A stretch of DNA of 64,000 nt from the NCBI GenBank assembly GCA_949318235.1, contig OX439129.1, positions 32,081,470 through 32,145,469 on the forward strand, written 5' to 3'. The number at the start of each line of letters is the position of its first letter. The stretch's first letter is position 1. Below the pieces are notes generated by a model, which searched no databases, had not been told where the DNA came from, and was given only the letters and a program-made list of their open reading frames with translations. Origin of the DNA: Ecdyonurus torrentis (lineage: Eukaryota; Arthropoda; Insecta; Ephemeroptera; Heptageniidae). Position numbers and translations under genes: made by a program. Of this stretch, positions 14,688 to 29,000 are shown piece by piece.

Positions 14688-14752
14688 CAGCAATTCAATC
14701 TTTCGAGCACCAAAAACAATCCTGTCAAACAAAAAGTTGTCTGCACTGGCAT
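14688..14752 (-). other. uORF in the tap leader, stop codon made by splicing
   Basis: From the only ATG of the leader exon (14752) the frame is open for 21 codons (peptide begins MPVQTTFCLT) to the donor. The exon ends with the two bases TG. Joining to exon 2, which begins with A at 14005, makes TGA. One further A separates this stop from the tap ATG. The reading is direct; use of both splice sites and of the ATG is inferred. A uORF ending so close to the main start would be expected to lower or regulate Tap translation. Confidence 0.5.
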
Positions 14753-14831
14753 AAAATTTGAGCGGAGACAGCGAGGTAGTTTTCACGCACTCACGTCACT
14801 GTATGCACCCTGCACGCACGTATGTGTATCT
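14688..14831 (-). other. tap: Predicted non-coding leader exon of tap
   Basis: Predicted first exon from the initiator at 14831 to the donor at 14688, about 144 nt. It is GC-richer than its surroundings and contains a single ATG (14752-14750), which opens the uORF described separately. Splicing it to 14005 places two A residues before the tap start codon. Confidence 0.6.
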
Positions 14832-14945
14832 GATACCACGTGCCCCCAGATCTGCTCTATATACCCTAATCTAGTCTCCGCCCTCATGTGACGTCATATA
14901 AATGGGCGTGGTCTTAGGACATGCATGGTCCTATGACAGGTGCTT
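14827..14945 (-). promoter_or_regulatory. tap: tap core promoter with TATA, initiator, E-boxes and CRE
   Basis: On the minus strand a TATATA box (14863-14858) sits about 30 bp upstream of an initiator-like TCAGAT whose A is at 14831, the spacing expected for RNA polymerase II. A palindromic E-box CACGTG lies between them at 14837-14842. Upstream are a full cAMP-response palindrome TGACGTCA at 14889-14896, a GGGCGTGG KLF/Sp-type box just beyond it, and an E-box CAGGTG near 14938. The block is GC-rich within an AT-rich background. E-boxes would allow auto- or cross-regulation by bHLH factors; this is inference from motifs. Confidence 0.6.
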
Positions 14946-17900
14946 CATAGGGGAGAAAATTTTGAATACAATAATACAACCCTTAGTTTATATGCCAGGG
15001 TAGTTCCCCTTCGGCGCGTGGCACATTGATTCAAAACAAAAGAACATTTATCACATATATAAGAAATAAAACCCATAGGTTTATATATGTTTTACTCCTC
15101 CCTTTAAATCTCCTAGTAAAGAGAGAAAAAGATGCAATTATCCCCGTCCTTATATTATTTCCTCAACTGATATATATATATACAAAAACTGAAGGCAAAA
15201 TTTTTCCTGTTTTATTCCTATATATTTATCCCCCCTTTTTGCTATATTATTCGATCTACATTTTTCAGAACAAATGGTATACATTTTGATTGCTGTCAAC
15301 CCAGTGCATGAGCTTTACGTTGCACCCACATATTATATGAGATGTAAGCTTCAAAGTTGACAGAAATTAAATTACCGATCTATTCATAACCATTTTACCA
15401 CAGCTGCTTTATATAAATATATATTATACGTGGTCATTATTATTACTATTGTGTATTGTAAATCCACATAGTTATAGAAATTTTATGCACAAAAATATAT
15501 TTTTTATATAAAAAAGTCCCTATACATGGTAAATATATATTATAAGCTTAATTGACATTTTGTCCTGCGGTATAATCTTATATGGTTACTTATAAGCTTA
15601 TATTAGTGAACTACTGTTTATATACACGTACTATATGTGCGTATTAAGAATAGTATATGTTGCACTATGTACTACTTTTGTCAAAAAATTGCTCAAATTT
15701 AATTATGCATTTCTAAATTATATATTGAAAATCTGCATTCGAATGAGAATTTTCTATATTTCAATTTTTTATATTGGCAAACGGATGCAATATAATATTC
15801 TTACTATCAAAATTTTAAAATCATGATCTCTTTTTTGTCATTAATTCATTATATAACTCAACATCAATTATTTTCAAAATATAAATTTGAAATAATTATA
15901 TTTATTATTATGCAAATATGACTTTTATTAGATGAATAAATTTGTTAAATAAATTCCTTATGCATCCCATACAATATTTATACACAAATAATGTTAGTTT
16001 ATCAAATTAGTGGGTGCTTATAATATTAAAGTAAGATTAGCATAAGTTTATAACCAGAATATAAACCAATGAAGAGAGTGATAAAAATCTGAGCTTTGTG
16101 GCGTGCGCGCATAATGAACTGCGACGCCAGATGGCGGTGTTGACTCAAGCTCGTGGGTGAGCAAAGGACGCTATGGTAAAAAAAAAAAAAAAAAAACGCG
16201 GACACGCTCATTTAACCACCGCGAGCACCGGCCAACGTAAAGAGAGCATACTCCCTGCAGAGCCCTTGAGAGGGAACACGAGAGCCTTGCTCAATGAAAG
16301 TCTTGGACAGGTGTGCAATATACCATCCATATACACTTTAAATTACTTTGTGATAGGCCGACACTACAGAAAATATAATTTTATTTACGTGGACTCTTCC
16401 CCATTATACTTGTAGTAAATAATTTAATTTTTATATACCCTTGTCTGGAGCTATAATCAAGAAAATCATACTTCGCAGCCAGGTTTAAAAGAAATCTCAT
16501 TTGTTGTGTCAAGCAAAAAGCAAGTCAGTGACATAAAAAAAAAAAAAAAAAAAAAAAAAATGAAAGAGAAGGTCCATTATAAATCATAATTATTTATATC
16601 GGTTTTCATTTTAGTGAAGCCCATTTCAATATTTTTTAATTTCTATCTGTAAGAAATTTCTTTGGCCTAAAATAAAGAAAACTAACAAATTGATTTTGTG
16701 GAATATATTATATAAAACAGTATATTATAATGTTAATGTAGCAAGTGTAAGGAAATCATTATTGTTATAGTATATAAATAAATCTAACTAATAATAAAAA
16801 ATAACAATTGTTTATTTTGCATAAAATATAACATCAGAACAAAATAATATTTCTTTATTAAATTGAATACACTACTATTAACACACAGCTGTAACAATTT
16901 CAATGACATATGAGGGAATATGTTTTTATGTATTATACTTTTTTGTTACTTTTTTTTTTATTCCAAACTAGTAGCACTTTTACTTTTTATTATTATTATT
17001 ATTTTCGCGCTGCCTGTTTTTCAAGAGGTGAACAAGTGGTTGTATGCTAACAACGGGTTATATATATACGGGGGGTATTATAAGGAGAATGAGGGATGAT
17101 GTTATATTGGCTGTCGTGACTCGAGCAAAGCCCATCTGTCGTATATTTTTACTCGTAACATTACTTGCATGCTCTACATATACATACACTTACAAGTACC
17201 ATGCATAAGCTTTATTATTACCCAGGATTTACCTAAAAGTTAAAAGGTTTCATCAATCATTTTTAGCAATGTCACTAATCCACTTGTCACTCTTTTTTCA
17301 TTATCCTTATACATCAGAATATTAAAACAAATTAAAACTCGTGTTTATATATCAGAGTTCCAATTAATGTTTTTAATTAATAGTAATTGTACTCGTTATA
17401 TATTTTTTGTACAAGTTAAAAATCCATGAAGGAAAATAATTTAATTTATTATATTTGACTTTTGTAATAGATCTATATATTTGATTTGCTAATTAAAAAT
17501 TAAATTAACAAATATAAAGTTTATGTTTAATTAATATCTTGTTACTGTGCTAATTTAATTAAACTCTATATATTCTACTGTATATAAAGCGACATTTGAA
17601 TTCTTTAATCTTTACTTCAAGTTCTATAAGATAATGAAACATAATAGAGGGGAACAAATATATTGTATTCATACGCATCCCCTAAAAATTTGTCTCTCCC
17701 CTTTTCAATAGAAAATAAAAGTCAAATCAAGATTATTAAGTAAATATTTACCTTTAATTCAGATTCACAACTTCCTGTATGTCTATATATAGTATAGTTA
17801 CCCTGTTGATATGCCATCTTTGATTTGATTGACATAAAAACCGATATGATGACTTTTGCAGTCAGTCAAAACCTTAAGTCAACTGCCATAGAATATTAAA

Positions 17901-20900
17901 TTTTTGATAATGAAATTACATTCATTTTAATATAATATTATACAAGATAAAGATAAGGATAAAAATAAATTAAATTTTTACTCGTATTGGTATAGTACTT
18001 TAAGCACAAGTACGATTTATTAAAGCGTAAAATGTATTTAATAATTTACAGTATTATACAAAGAGATATAGTAATATGCCATATGTTTGAAGTATCCTGA
18101 AAGTAGGCAACCATTGTTGCGTTTTAATTTTTGCACACTTTTGTAATAGCTCAAAATTCAAATTCAAATAATTTTTCCGCAAGTGATTTTGAATTTCATG
18201 GTCAATTTATTTTATTTAAATAGTAATAAATATAAATTGTGACAGAAAAGTGCATTAATATTAAAATTTTGCACTTTTTTTGGCATATTTATGCAAATTT
18301 TAAAATATGCAAATAATACCTTTTAAATTTGAATAATTACAAATTTCTTCAAGATATGTTTAAAATAATTATAAATTCATTATTTACTTGCAAAATTATT
18401 AGTTTTTAATTAATTTTGCATTGTTTAATTTAATGGAGAACATGTTCAGGTCACCAAACGTACATAAACGTTAAGCAAACTAAATTCAGGTAGTAAAAAA
18501 TATATATTAATTTTTTTTTTTACTTTATATAAATAAAGATGTTAGTATTTTATATTAAATTTGATATGTTTACTTATGATTTAAAAAAATCGTGTTGTAA
18601 TTTTTATGTTTGGCAATATTGGCGAACAGGTTATAATATATATTACACCAGCGTAAAGAATATATATATATATATATTGTCATGTATGTTATTTGGTGTC
18701 ATATGTCTAATATACCACGTGCATCTCCCCTGCTTTGTTTGTTTAACTCAAGTGCTGTTTGAGTGCTAATCAATACTGCCACACCTTTACTTTATTCCAA
18801 TGAAAAAAAAAATTAAAAAAAAAATACTTAGACAAATAGTATGAGTTCATCCCTATATAATATATATTTTTTTGTCATGACAGATTTTATAAAAGTTATA
18901 AAACTATACCACCTGTGTAACTATAGAAGTAAAACTAATAAAAAATATTTAAACCTCTCATTTTTTATCAAAATATTATCTAGAAATAAACCAATTGATT
19001 TAATATTATGACATAAAATTGACAGCTTGTTTTCACAAGAGTGGTGCATCATTTTTTTTATTTGTAATTTTAATTTTTTTTTAGACCAGGTGACATGTTG
19101 CACAGTTGTTAACAGGTTTTATAGACATTTTATAGCAAATATGTGTTTTAATTTTATACTTGTATAGTACGGTTGAAAAGGAACTTTACCGGACAAAATT
19201 AATCCCAATATGCATAATGATACCTATAGCGCTCATTAAGAGTGAGGCGCTATACTACTATGCATTTTATGGATTTCATATCTCAAATTTCAAGCGCAGT
19301 TCAAAATTTTCTGCTTGTGTTTTTTAATTTATACACTTACTTTGGCACATTATTTTGAGTAAAGTAAAATGACTTATATTATGGAATATTTTATTACTCG
19401 ATCTCCATTGTCATAATAAGACAGAATAGCATTAAGGGTATTATTTTATATAAAATAATATTAAGATTTTTTTTATATCATTACGTATATAAGATAATGA
19501 TGGTTTATTTAATAACAATTAGTTTGAAGTGCTACGAAGGGTAGTAATGTACTTTGATTCATGACAAGTGTGACTTTTTTAATTTTTTTTTTTTATTTCA
19601 ATAATGACAATAATAATAATAGGGAGACGGTGCGTGTAGCTTGCGTTTGATTTTGATGGCAGATTGCTTGTGGGTGGTTGAGTGGGGTTGGGTGGAGGGA
19701 CAGGTACATGTAACTGGTGCTGACTTAGCACCCTCATCCCCCTCTATGTATATATGGCTTGTATTACATTTAGAACGGTCACTGACTGGCACCCCCTCCC
19801 ACTCCCTATACCTTCACTTGTACAAACACCTGCTTAAATAAACCATGATTTAATTTCATTTAGTGCTTCATCTTTAATAAATATTTTAATATTATTTTAA
19901 ATTAATAATTAATTGAATATGAATTCATATTTTGATGATCGGACATATGTAATGTTGAGAGTTTCATGTTGTATTTATTTCTTTGAAATTGCAGTTGCTT
20001 ATTTTTTAAACATTATTTTAGTAGTTTTACTTGCATTTTAAAACTTAATTTTTCTATGCTGTTCCACTTTTATGATACACACAAAAAGCACAATAGATTT
20101 ATGTTAAAATTCGTTAGGCATCAGTTTCTCGTCTAATTTTTATGATGTAAGTTAATAAACTGGATAAAATATTTAAAAATAAAATAACATTTGCCAGCGT
20201 TTATTCAATTCTTTTTTTTAAAAAAAGGGGTGTCTTATATTCCCCTTTTACTCAATTTTAGGGATTTTCACGCAAATTTAATGCTAGATAATACAGAATA
20301 TATACAAAAAAAGAAACGACTTCAAAACATTTTATTGAATTTGGCAAATTGCTAACATTTATCAGTATTTTTATTTTTATGCGTGTCGATATAATCATAT
20401 AAAATATCTACACCAATTCGTTTCATGTACCAATTTGTCAATTTTAAAATAGACAGAGAAAAAGGGTAAAATTTTTTATGTTTATAGCACTATAGTTTAT
20501 TCATAAAGTTAAGTAAAAATGTTTCCTTTTTTTTTTAAATCTATCAAATATTTGATTTACTTTTTCTATGCAGTAATAAAATTCAATACATTTATTTTAC
20601 CCCTTTCAATAAATTTTGAAGTGAGATATGTTTTTTAAAGCGTGACGTAACTCTCAGCTGCTTCTGCGTGTGGCAAAAATTTAACAAATGGTGCAGAAAT
20701 ATTATTTGGTTTTAAGTTTTTATACGAAATCACCCCATTTACGGTCAAGCTTCACCAGATTCACCCCTTTTACCCTATTGTCGCTAGGTTAACAAAAGAA
20801 TATAGGTTTTTATCTGTCTGTATCTGGGCTAGTTAGCAAAATAAGGGATGCTGACTGTTAAAAGAAAACAAAATAACCACCTGGACCAAAAGTAATATAA

Positions 20901-21912
20901 ACATAGATGTATTTTTTTACGTAACAATATGTAATTGTGAATTTTGCTTCATAAATATTTTCACTATACTCTATAACGTATTATATAATAATACAAAACA
21001 TAGAGGGGCAAATTCAAATAATTTTGCTGTATCGACAAAAAAAAATATATGAATGCCATTTTAATTGGAACGTCAAGTTTCTTTTTTAGCTTTGCTCGTT
21101 TATTTATATGCATGGAATAAAAAAAAAACTCCTTCTAGAGGCATAATTAATTATTTAAGTAATATAGTGCTCTCTTTACACTTATTTTGATATCACTATT
21201 ATGTACATATAAGCAATAAGTTGACTTAAATTGCTGTTTAAATTAACATGATACATAAATATAAATAAATGTAAACATCGCGTGACGACAAAGTTAGCGT
21301 CCTGACGCCATCCAGAGCAGAAGGGTACTCAAGCCAAAACTTGCGTGCAATATTACTTGACTCCCCCAACTTTCTGGCGCGTTATTTAAACTATACATAC
21401 GATCATTAAGCTCGATATAGTCATGAAACTGACTCATGTTGCACCTGACATTTTGGTTACGAGATTTAAAAATGATTGTGTAAATTAAATAAATGTTTTG
21501 ATTTTTTAACAAATAATAAGTTTCAAGTTGAAAATAATAATAATAAAAATGTTGCATATACACAATAGTATATCATGTATGTACGGTGAAAATTAAATTG
21601 AAAGAAAATATTGATTTTACGTTTTCATCATTTCAATAAAAAATAATAATAATAATTTATATGAAAATGTTCATTCAATACGTCATCACAAGCGGGGATT
21701 GATTCTGAACAATTCAGTTCCCCGCGGGTTTCTATGAATGTACCAGTGATATAAATCGAGGGAAGTATTGTTTGATAGCTCAGCAGGGGTCGCAGGGTTA
21801 GGACGCATCGAAATAGGGTGTAATACACGTGCAAAATACTAAAAGCCTTACGTTGTACTATATTATACTACTACATACTCTACAGTATAAGGTGCAAAGT
21901 TTGTATGCATTT

Positions 21913-21977
21913 TATCCTAAAAGATAGGCAACCCGCACAATACATATGATCGAAAAGTTGCATACCTTTAAGGGGCT
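21913..21977 (+). mobile_element. 65-bp dispersed element with imperfect terminal inverted repeats, copy 1
   Basis: Begins TATCCTAAAAGATAGGCAA and ends GTTGCATACCTTTAAGGGGC. Both ends match the 65-bp copy at 47735-47799 inside the cadherin gene, while the middles differ. The starting motif also recurs at 18093. It looks like a minimal non-autonomous element. Confidence 0.4.
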
Positions 21978-22294
21978 TCTGTTATTGGATAAAAATAATC
22001 CAAAATATATTTATATATAATAGTAAAATTAAAATAAATTATAAATTGAATTAAAAGTTTAATATAATATCAAAGCCTGCGTTTAATATAAAATATAATT
22101 AAATTTATATGATGATATCAAATATAAAATAAAACATACAGAGATTTTTTATAAAAATAATTATAATTAATTAATAATAAAATAATAATAAATAATTGCA
22201 AATATTTAAATATACTGTATAGTCTTGAAAGGTTTTTCAGAGCCTACTTTTACAGGGTTTAAACTTTGCTAACATATTGTACTATTGCTCGTTG

Positions 22295-22296
<2 letters not shown>

Positions 22297-22356
<60 letters not shown>
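22297..22356. repeat. (CT)n microsatellite
   Basis: About 30 uninterrupted CT units. Confidence 0.98.
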
Positions 22357-22360
<4 letters not shown>

Positions 22361-23449
22361 CTTTAATATACAGGGTATAAATTGATAAAACTTTTATATT
22401 TTTAAATTTTCAAGTATATTGACCTACTCTATAATTATATTTATTAAATAATCTCACACCTTTACATTCCCAAACTCAACAAGTGGGCACCTGTCTGGAA
22501 TGACTTCTTGAAATTCAAAGCAACGACGCCTTGGTCGCGTGTCAGTCGTGTGCTTGTATTTACAAAGCTAGCTATTTAAATCTTGGTGTTATATCGAGTA
22601 TTGTAGGCAGTCTGGTGTAGGACGGCTAATGGGTGACGCGTGCAGCTGCCGGGGGGGTATACAGTATATCCGCCCACCCCGCCAAGCCATTGCACCCCTA
22701 CTGATCTACTGATAGCAATACCACATTGGTACCCAAGATTTTCTAGATATGTGATGGTCAATAACTATTAACAATTTCTTTAACATTACTTCTGAAGGTA
22801 ACAGAACTTTTGAGTAGCTATCACACATGGTGTTGTTAAAATTAGAGTGTGATTTTATCACGACTCCCTTACGCATTAAGTAGATTGATAAATGAAATAG
22901 AAAAGAGAAATGCTCAATAAAATTGTATTTAAGAAAAATTGAGAACATTAAAGTGAATATGTCGTTCATATATCATATTGCACTATTTTATATGAGACCA
23001 ATTGTTGACATGGTTATGGCAATATCTAATTTAAAGTATTAGTATTTAAGTAAAGTATTTAAGTATTTTATTAAAGTATTAATCAAATGCATTAAAATAA
23101 TGGATGCTTTTAAAAAAAATAAAAAATACCATAAAAGTTAGTGATCAGAAATAGTGAATATTTCAATTCGACTATAGCACAAATACTACACGTGTGTCCA
23201 AAATTTATTTATACTGTAATTTATTACATCATCATTTTTTTTAAATACCCTCAATTGTGCAGGTGCTGAATATAAAAACAGCAGGGGTAGCAAAAATATA
23301 CTAAACTTACTCATGATAACGCAAATGCACTCGTCAATAATATTATCATAAATATAAAAACTTGCATATATTATGTTGGTGATAAAGTAGTCGCTTAAGC
23401 TAAATAGTGATTTGTTATCCTGATAATCCCCAGCTTCCCTATATGTACA

Positions 23450-23452
<3 letters not shown>

Positions 23453-23543
<91 letters not shown>
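23453..23543. repeat. (CT)n microsatellite
   Basis: About 45 TC units with one T-rich interruption near 23532. Confidence 0.98.
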
Positions 23544-25038
23544 GATGTGCTATTGAATAACAAACGAAATGTTACATTGTATTTCCCCTCTTTTTTTATT
23601 CTTTTAGTATTATTTCTTTTTGTTACAATAGCACTTAATTCACTACATATTAAACTACATTTTAAGGGATCTTCTCGGCCTATTAAATTTACGAATTTAA
23701 TGGCATTTGACATTTATCTATAAGAATAAAAGATAAAATATCAGGTGCTATACTTAAAAAAACTTTATAATTATTATATTATAAATGTACGTAGATCTTG
23801 ATCAAGTTACATTTATTATACTTGATACCATAAGGTAGAGACCTCTAACGACTACCTGTATAAGTTTTAAATGAAAGTGAGAGAGAAGAATGCGCGCTGT
23901 TTTATTGTAGTGCGTTCAAGTTCCCGTGGGTTGCACGGCCACGGTCCCGTTACCTGAAAGACAGGTAAAGCCTCTTACCTTGGCCACCATGATATAAGAT
24001 GGAGTATAGTTAGAGTAAATTTATATTATGAAGAATTCTAACCATGAGCTTGATACATAATACATGTGACCGGAAATTATTTTCTCTATGTATGCATGCC
24101 CGTGAAATTATATACATGTAAAAACTTTTACTTATGTAATCATGACTTATTAGTATTCATTATATTGATCAATTTAAATAAAAAATATATTAGTTTAAAT
24201 AAAATGGAATTTTTTTTATTAAAATAAAATACAAAATAAATGAGATTATAATAAATTTCATAAAAATGACTGCCATAACATTTTTTCCAACAACACAAAT
24301 GTGCAACACACATCGTTAATTTTATTTAATCGCATGCATGTAAAGTATTTTCACACATTATTATGAAATATATACTGTATATATATATAAATAATAATTT
24401 GAATTATTATATGTGCCAATTAGGTACATGCTTTTATACATATTTGCAAAATAAAATAAAAATAAAACCATACATTTTTATTTATTAATTGTACATTTTT
24501 CCTTATATGCAAAAATTATTTACATTTTTTTCATTATTTATAATTTATATTGTATTATTATGTAATAAATGTTGATCAAGAAATGTATAATGTTGATTTT
24601 AATTTCACTTTTAAAATACCATACCACAGCCTGTACCATATACTTAACATGCGATAAAATTGATCTATAAATTTTCATATAAAACTCTATAGCTCTATAA
24701 AATCCATGCACTATATAATAATTATAATTTTACACATTTTTTCTAATATCAATTTTCCATATTATTACACAAACAAAAATTTTATATGGTACATTATCAC
24801 CACAAAAATTCGTTTACATGCATGACAATTTTTCACAATATGTAAATTAATTGTAAGTAGTGGTTTTAATTTATACTTTTGAACTAGTTTATATAATATA
24901 AAGTAAAAGTGAAATTGATATATTTTTGTCCTTATAATCATGTGGTCTATTATATGCACACGTATTGACAAAGAATGAGTGGACGTGTTTTTGATTATTT
25001 TATAGTTTCATTTACAAATTATACGCTACAAAACAATA

Positions 25039-25040
<2 letters not shown>

Positions 25041-25078
<38 letters not shown>
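25041..25078. repeat. Poly-A run
   Basis: 38 consecutive A; no retroposed gene body is visible beside it. Confidence 0.95.
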
Positions 25079-25079
<1 letters not shown>

Positions 25080-25739
25080 AGAATAGTAATCATGAAGTGA
25101 CAAAGCAAGAACTATTTATTACATAGAATTTGTAGCTATAATACGGTCTTTATATATTCAGCAACAATATATAGTTAAGACCTTGTTATTTAAAGATAAA
25201 TTTATAAAAGTTTAATGTAACCGCTCGAACAGTAACAAAAATAAAATTGCGAAAAAATTGACGTATTATTTACTTTAATCTATAATTGTTTTCTTGATAT
25301 ATGAAATAGCAAATAAATTTATTATTATTTTTACGTACAGTTTTCTTATCAAGGTTTTCATATAACAGAATACAAGCATGAAAGACGAGCGTATAAAATA
25401 AATTTAAGAAATGAAACGTATACTATAAACATATCCGTTTACATATTTGATTACAGCAAAAACATTAAATTTGTTCAACAATTTTAATAGCGTATACTTG
25501 CATAAAAGTAAAATAGCTTAAATTTTTTGTTGCACTTTTTTTAAGGAGAACTTTAAATACTTAACAATATGCAGCTTTAAAACAACTGAATTTAAAGGTA
25601 TATAATTTTGCCTATATAACACTTTTATGAACTCATGTTTTTATCGTATGTTTTGTGGTTTTACATATATTTTTATATATCTTTACATTCCAAAAAAAGT
25701 GTTTATTTTCTAAAAATTTAAATAAAATAATATAATTAA

Positions 25740-26065
25740 AAATTAGTAAATTATGGTGGTTCTTACGCGTACCTGGTATTTACTGGACGTGATTACACGA
25801 CCATGGTCGCGCGTGAGAGTATACTCTTTGCTTGCTTTACCTGTCTTATAGTGCCGCCGCCACCGCGCTCTCGGCCCCCGCAATATTCTTGTGTTCTGAG
25901 GAGAGGTGAGCTAGGTTTTTCTTCAGCTTCAGTCGAGGCGGCCCAACTGTGAGTGCAGGTGCCGCGAGTGAACTAACTCTCAAGGTGTATGTAGTTGTGA
26001 GTGTGCAGCAGATATGAACGAGTGACATATCAAAATTATCTTATTGTGGATTATCCTTTATCAAG
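25740..26065 (+). promoter_or_regulatory. GC-richer island, possible promoter and first exon of the cadherin
   Basis: A 300-bp block distinctly richer in G+C than its surroundings (GCCGCCGCCACCGCGC, GGCGGCCC). It holds an initiator-perfect TCAGTC at 25929-25934 and two possible donors, AG|GTGAGC near 25905 and AAG|GTGGGT at 26065. A leader exon 25931-26065 spliced to the acceptor at 35683 would give a 9.6-kb first intron, a common arrangement for large insect genes. No ORF here looks real. It could equally be an enhancer or belong to an untranslated RNA. Confidence 0.3.
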
Positions 26066-29000
26066 GTGGGTTTTATCACTATTTTCTTAAAAAAATTCTT
26101 ACCTGCAAAATAGGGGTGGAAATTCATAAAAAAAAGAGGGGAAGGGGGCGTTACAGCTCACGCTATACTTCCAAACATTCCAACAAAAGAAGCAGAAATT
26201 ATTAAAGACATAAATTCTTTCGTTTTGTTATATATTCGTATACCATTAATAAATATATTAAAGAATTATTTTCCATAAATATATGAGTTTAATTAATAAC
26301 TGTACATATAACGCAGGGATACATTATAGAATTTATTTTTATCTCTATTGTTTAGTCATACTGCTATACCACTCCTTTATTAAAATAAAATATACTAAAT
26401 AACTCTGACAGCATTAAAAAAAATCTTACTCCCGGATGCAATTTCATATTATAAAAACAGAGAAATACTAAGAATTCAACAAAACAAAAAGAGTATAAAT
26501 ATTTAAATTATAACTATGAAAATTCTATTTAATATATTTGTATATGCAAATAATAAATTTTATTATTAATTACGTAACTGTGGTGCACTGAAATATTTAT
26601 TTATAATTCAATGTTACGTATTACTGTGAAGTAGACAGACCAACTATGTACGTGCTACTTAACAACAATAAAAAAAAAGAGACTTGAATCATGACTCGAC
26701 GTTCAATGTCGTATCTACATGCAAGCAAGATATTTTCTCTCTCTATCTCACTCACTTGTAATACGATTTTATTGTATATATATTGTATTCTAATTTATGT
26801 TTATTAAGTTTCATTTTATATTGGATATTTTTTATATATAACGTGTATATATCTATACAGAAGCAACAAGACTTTTATTCAATTATGCACGTTAAAAAGT
26901 ACACGTAAGATTTTCAGGCGTTGAAATTTCCATTTCTCTTCTCTCTATCTCTTTTTTTTTTTTAAGCATGCACAAACATTCGTGTAGAATTTAATTTGCA
27001 TGCAATATTGATGTAATAAAATGAAAGTATATATAAGTTATACATATAGTCAAAGTAAACGGACAATAATTGTAGGTGTAAACTTTAAAAAATAATGATT
27101 TTCTGGTATATTTTTCTTCTGTCTGTTCAAGTGCACCTGTCAAAATGATGCAAAAAAAATATATATAATAAAAAAAAAGATCAATCAATCAATGTTCTAT
27201 ACGATGACGTATTAGAATTATTTAATAATTTGTATTAAGTATATGAATTTAATGTCATGAAAGATTTTTTCATTAACATACTTTTATAGGATCTTAATGA
27301 TAAAAAATGTAATTTTTTTTTTAAAATAATACATTTCACGTGTGATTATGTATGTTTGTAAGTATGATTAATTTATTATACTATTTGGGGTACTGGCTTA
27401 TTAATAAATTTAATATATATATAAATTATATTCGCATATAATACTATTAATTGTGGTTTAAAATATATTTTTTATGTACAAATAATTTTCTTAAAAATGT
27501 GGATATTTAATTAAAAAAAACTTAATATTATAAATTTTAAGAAAAATTTTACATTCTTTTGAAAATAAAATAAATAATTTACAATGCTATATGGGTGTGA
27601 CTCATAATATATATAAGGCTTACGTTACGAGAATCTAAATGCCAGCAAACAAGTTTTTTTTTATAATATTTCATACCTTGAGGGGAAAAATTCTATCGAG
27701 GGATCGCCGCTGCATAACTGAACTTTTTTTTTTTTTTTTTTTTTTAACATACAACGTGGCTTCTATATAATAGGGGGTCAGCAATATGCGGAAGATATTA
27801 TTTTTATAATTCAAAGAAAAATTAAAAAATCCCCACGTCGTTGACATGAACAATTCAATATTCACAACACAACCTCAAGTTTTGTACCCACGGTGTGCTG
27901 CCAACTGATTCAGTCAGCGTGATTACCTCACATTTTTCTGGTGTACTCCTTTATTATTATTATATTATTATTATTATTTTTTGTAATAACTCAAATTATT
28001 ACGAATGATTTCTTTTTTGTAATGTTATAAGATTCAAGGATGAGAAAATGATACACAATTTTTGCTGTTACAAAACATTGTGTGAATTTGCTATGTAAAA
28101 AATATTTACGTTTATTCATTTAGATTTTATCAGACTGGTATCCTGTAATAATACAAGAATCTTTTTAGAACTATTTCAAAGTCGATAAATAATAAATATT
28201 ATGACACTATAATTGCTTCATATATTTTATACTATAACTTTTTCTTACAAGGAAAATAATAATCTTGCATATTTTATCATTTTATAAAAATTGATTATTA
28301 AATCATTATTTCCAAATTGACCTTTTTAATATCTACTAATGGTGCGAAGAGTAAAAAGGATTGTGATAATATATTTAATCATTTAAAACTTCTCGCGCTA
28401 AATTATTATTTTAAAGAGAAAAACGCAATTAATTAAAATATTAAAATACATAATATAACAATTGTGGGTACTGCTACTGTACCTGAAGAGAAAGAAAATG
28501 ATTGCAACTGAAATTGTAAACTTTTTTATACGTACTGCACTATAAGATGCCATAAAAACAAGGTTTAGTACAATCCTTGTCATACAAATATGTCGTAATC
28601 TATAAGGAAATGCATACTAATCATTTTAAATTGCAAATGGAAAAAAAATCAATTTCAAAATACTTTATGGATGGTTGTGACTTATGACACACATAAATAT
28701 TTATCATTAATAAAATATTAAAGTATCATGAAAAATGTATTATCTTTATTCTACTTTGAAGAAAAAAAAAAGTATTACAAATGCTTCTAGCTATACTAAC
28801 GAAATATGCTCATTAATAACTATTAATGTGCGGTATACATAATATACAATATAAGACACAAATTATTTTGGTAGTAATAATTATGCTTATATGTCACACA
28901 TAGAAAACCTACATATTATAAGAACATAATTCATTCTATGAGAATTAAAACAGAAAATTTGTGAAAAGTTTTTGAAAGGTTTTTACAAGCATGCGTTCAA

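Larger units (their letters stand above)
14946..25739. other. Intergenic, non-coding between the tap promoter and the 25.7-kb island
   Basis: No convincing coding sequence. It contains GC-richer patches at about 16090-16290, 19620-19800, 22480-22700 and 23920-23990, two (CT)n tracts, poly-A runs at 16535-16560 and 25041-25078, and two copies of a small dispersed element (18093 and 21913). The patches are candidate cis-regulatory elements for tap or the cadherin. Confidence 0.6.

Noticed and set aside
14550..14786. 78-codon minus-strand ORF across the tap leader exon and intron
   Set aside because: It needs a GTG start and reads through a strong splice donor into AT-rich intron; the composition is not protein-like.
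23450..23713. 87-codon minus-strand ORF with an Arg-Glu repeat
   Set aside because: It is a translation of the CT microsatellite plus flanking sequence.
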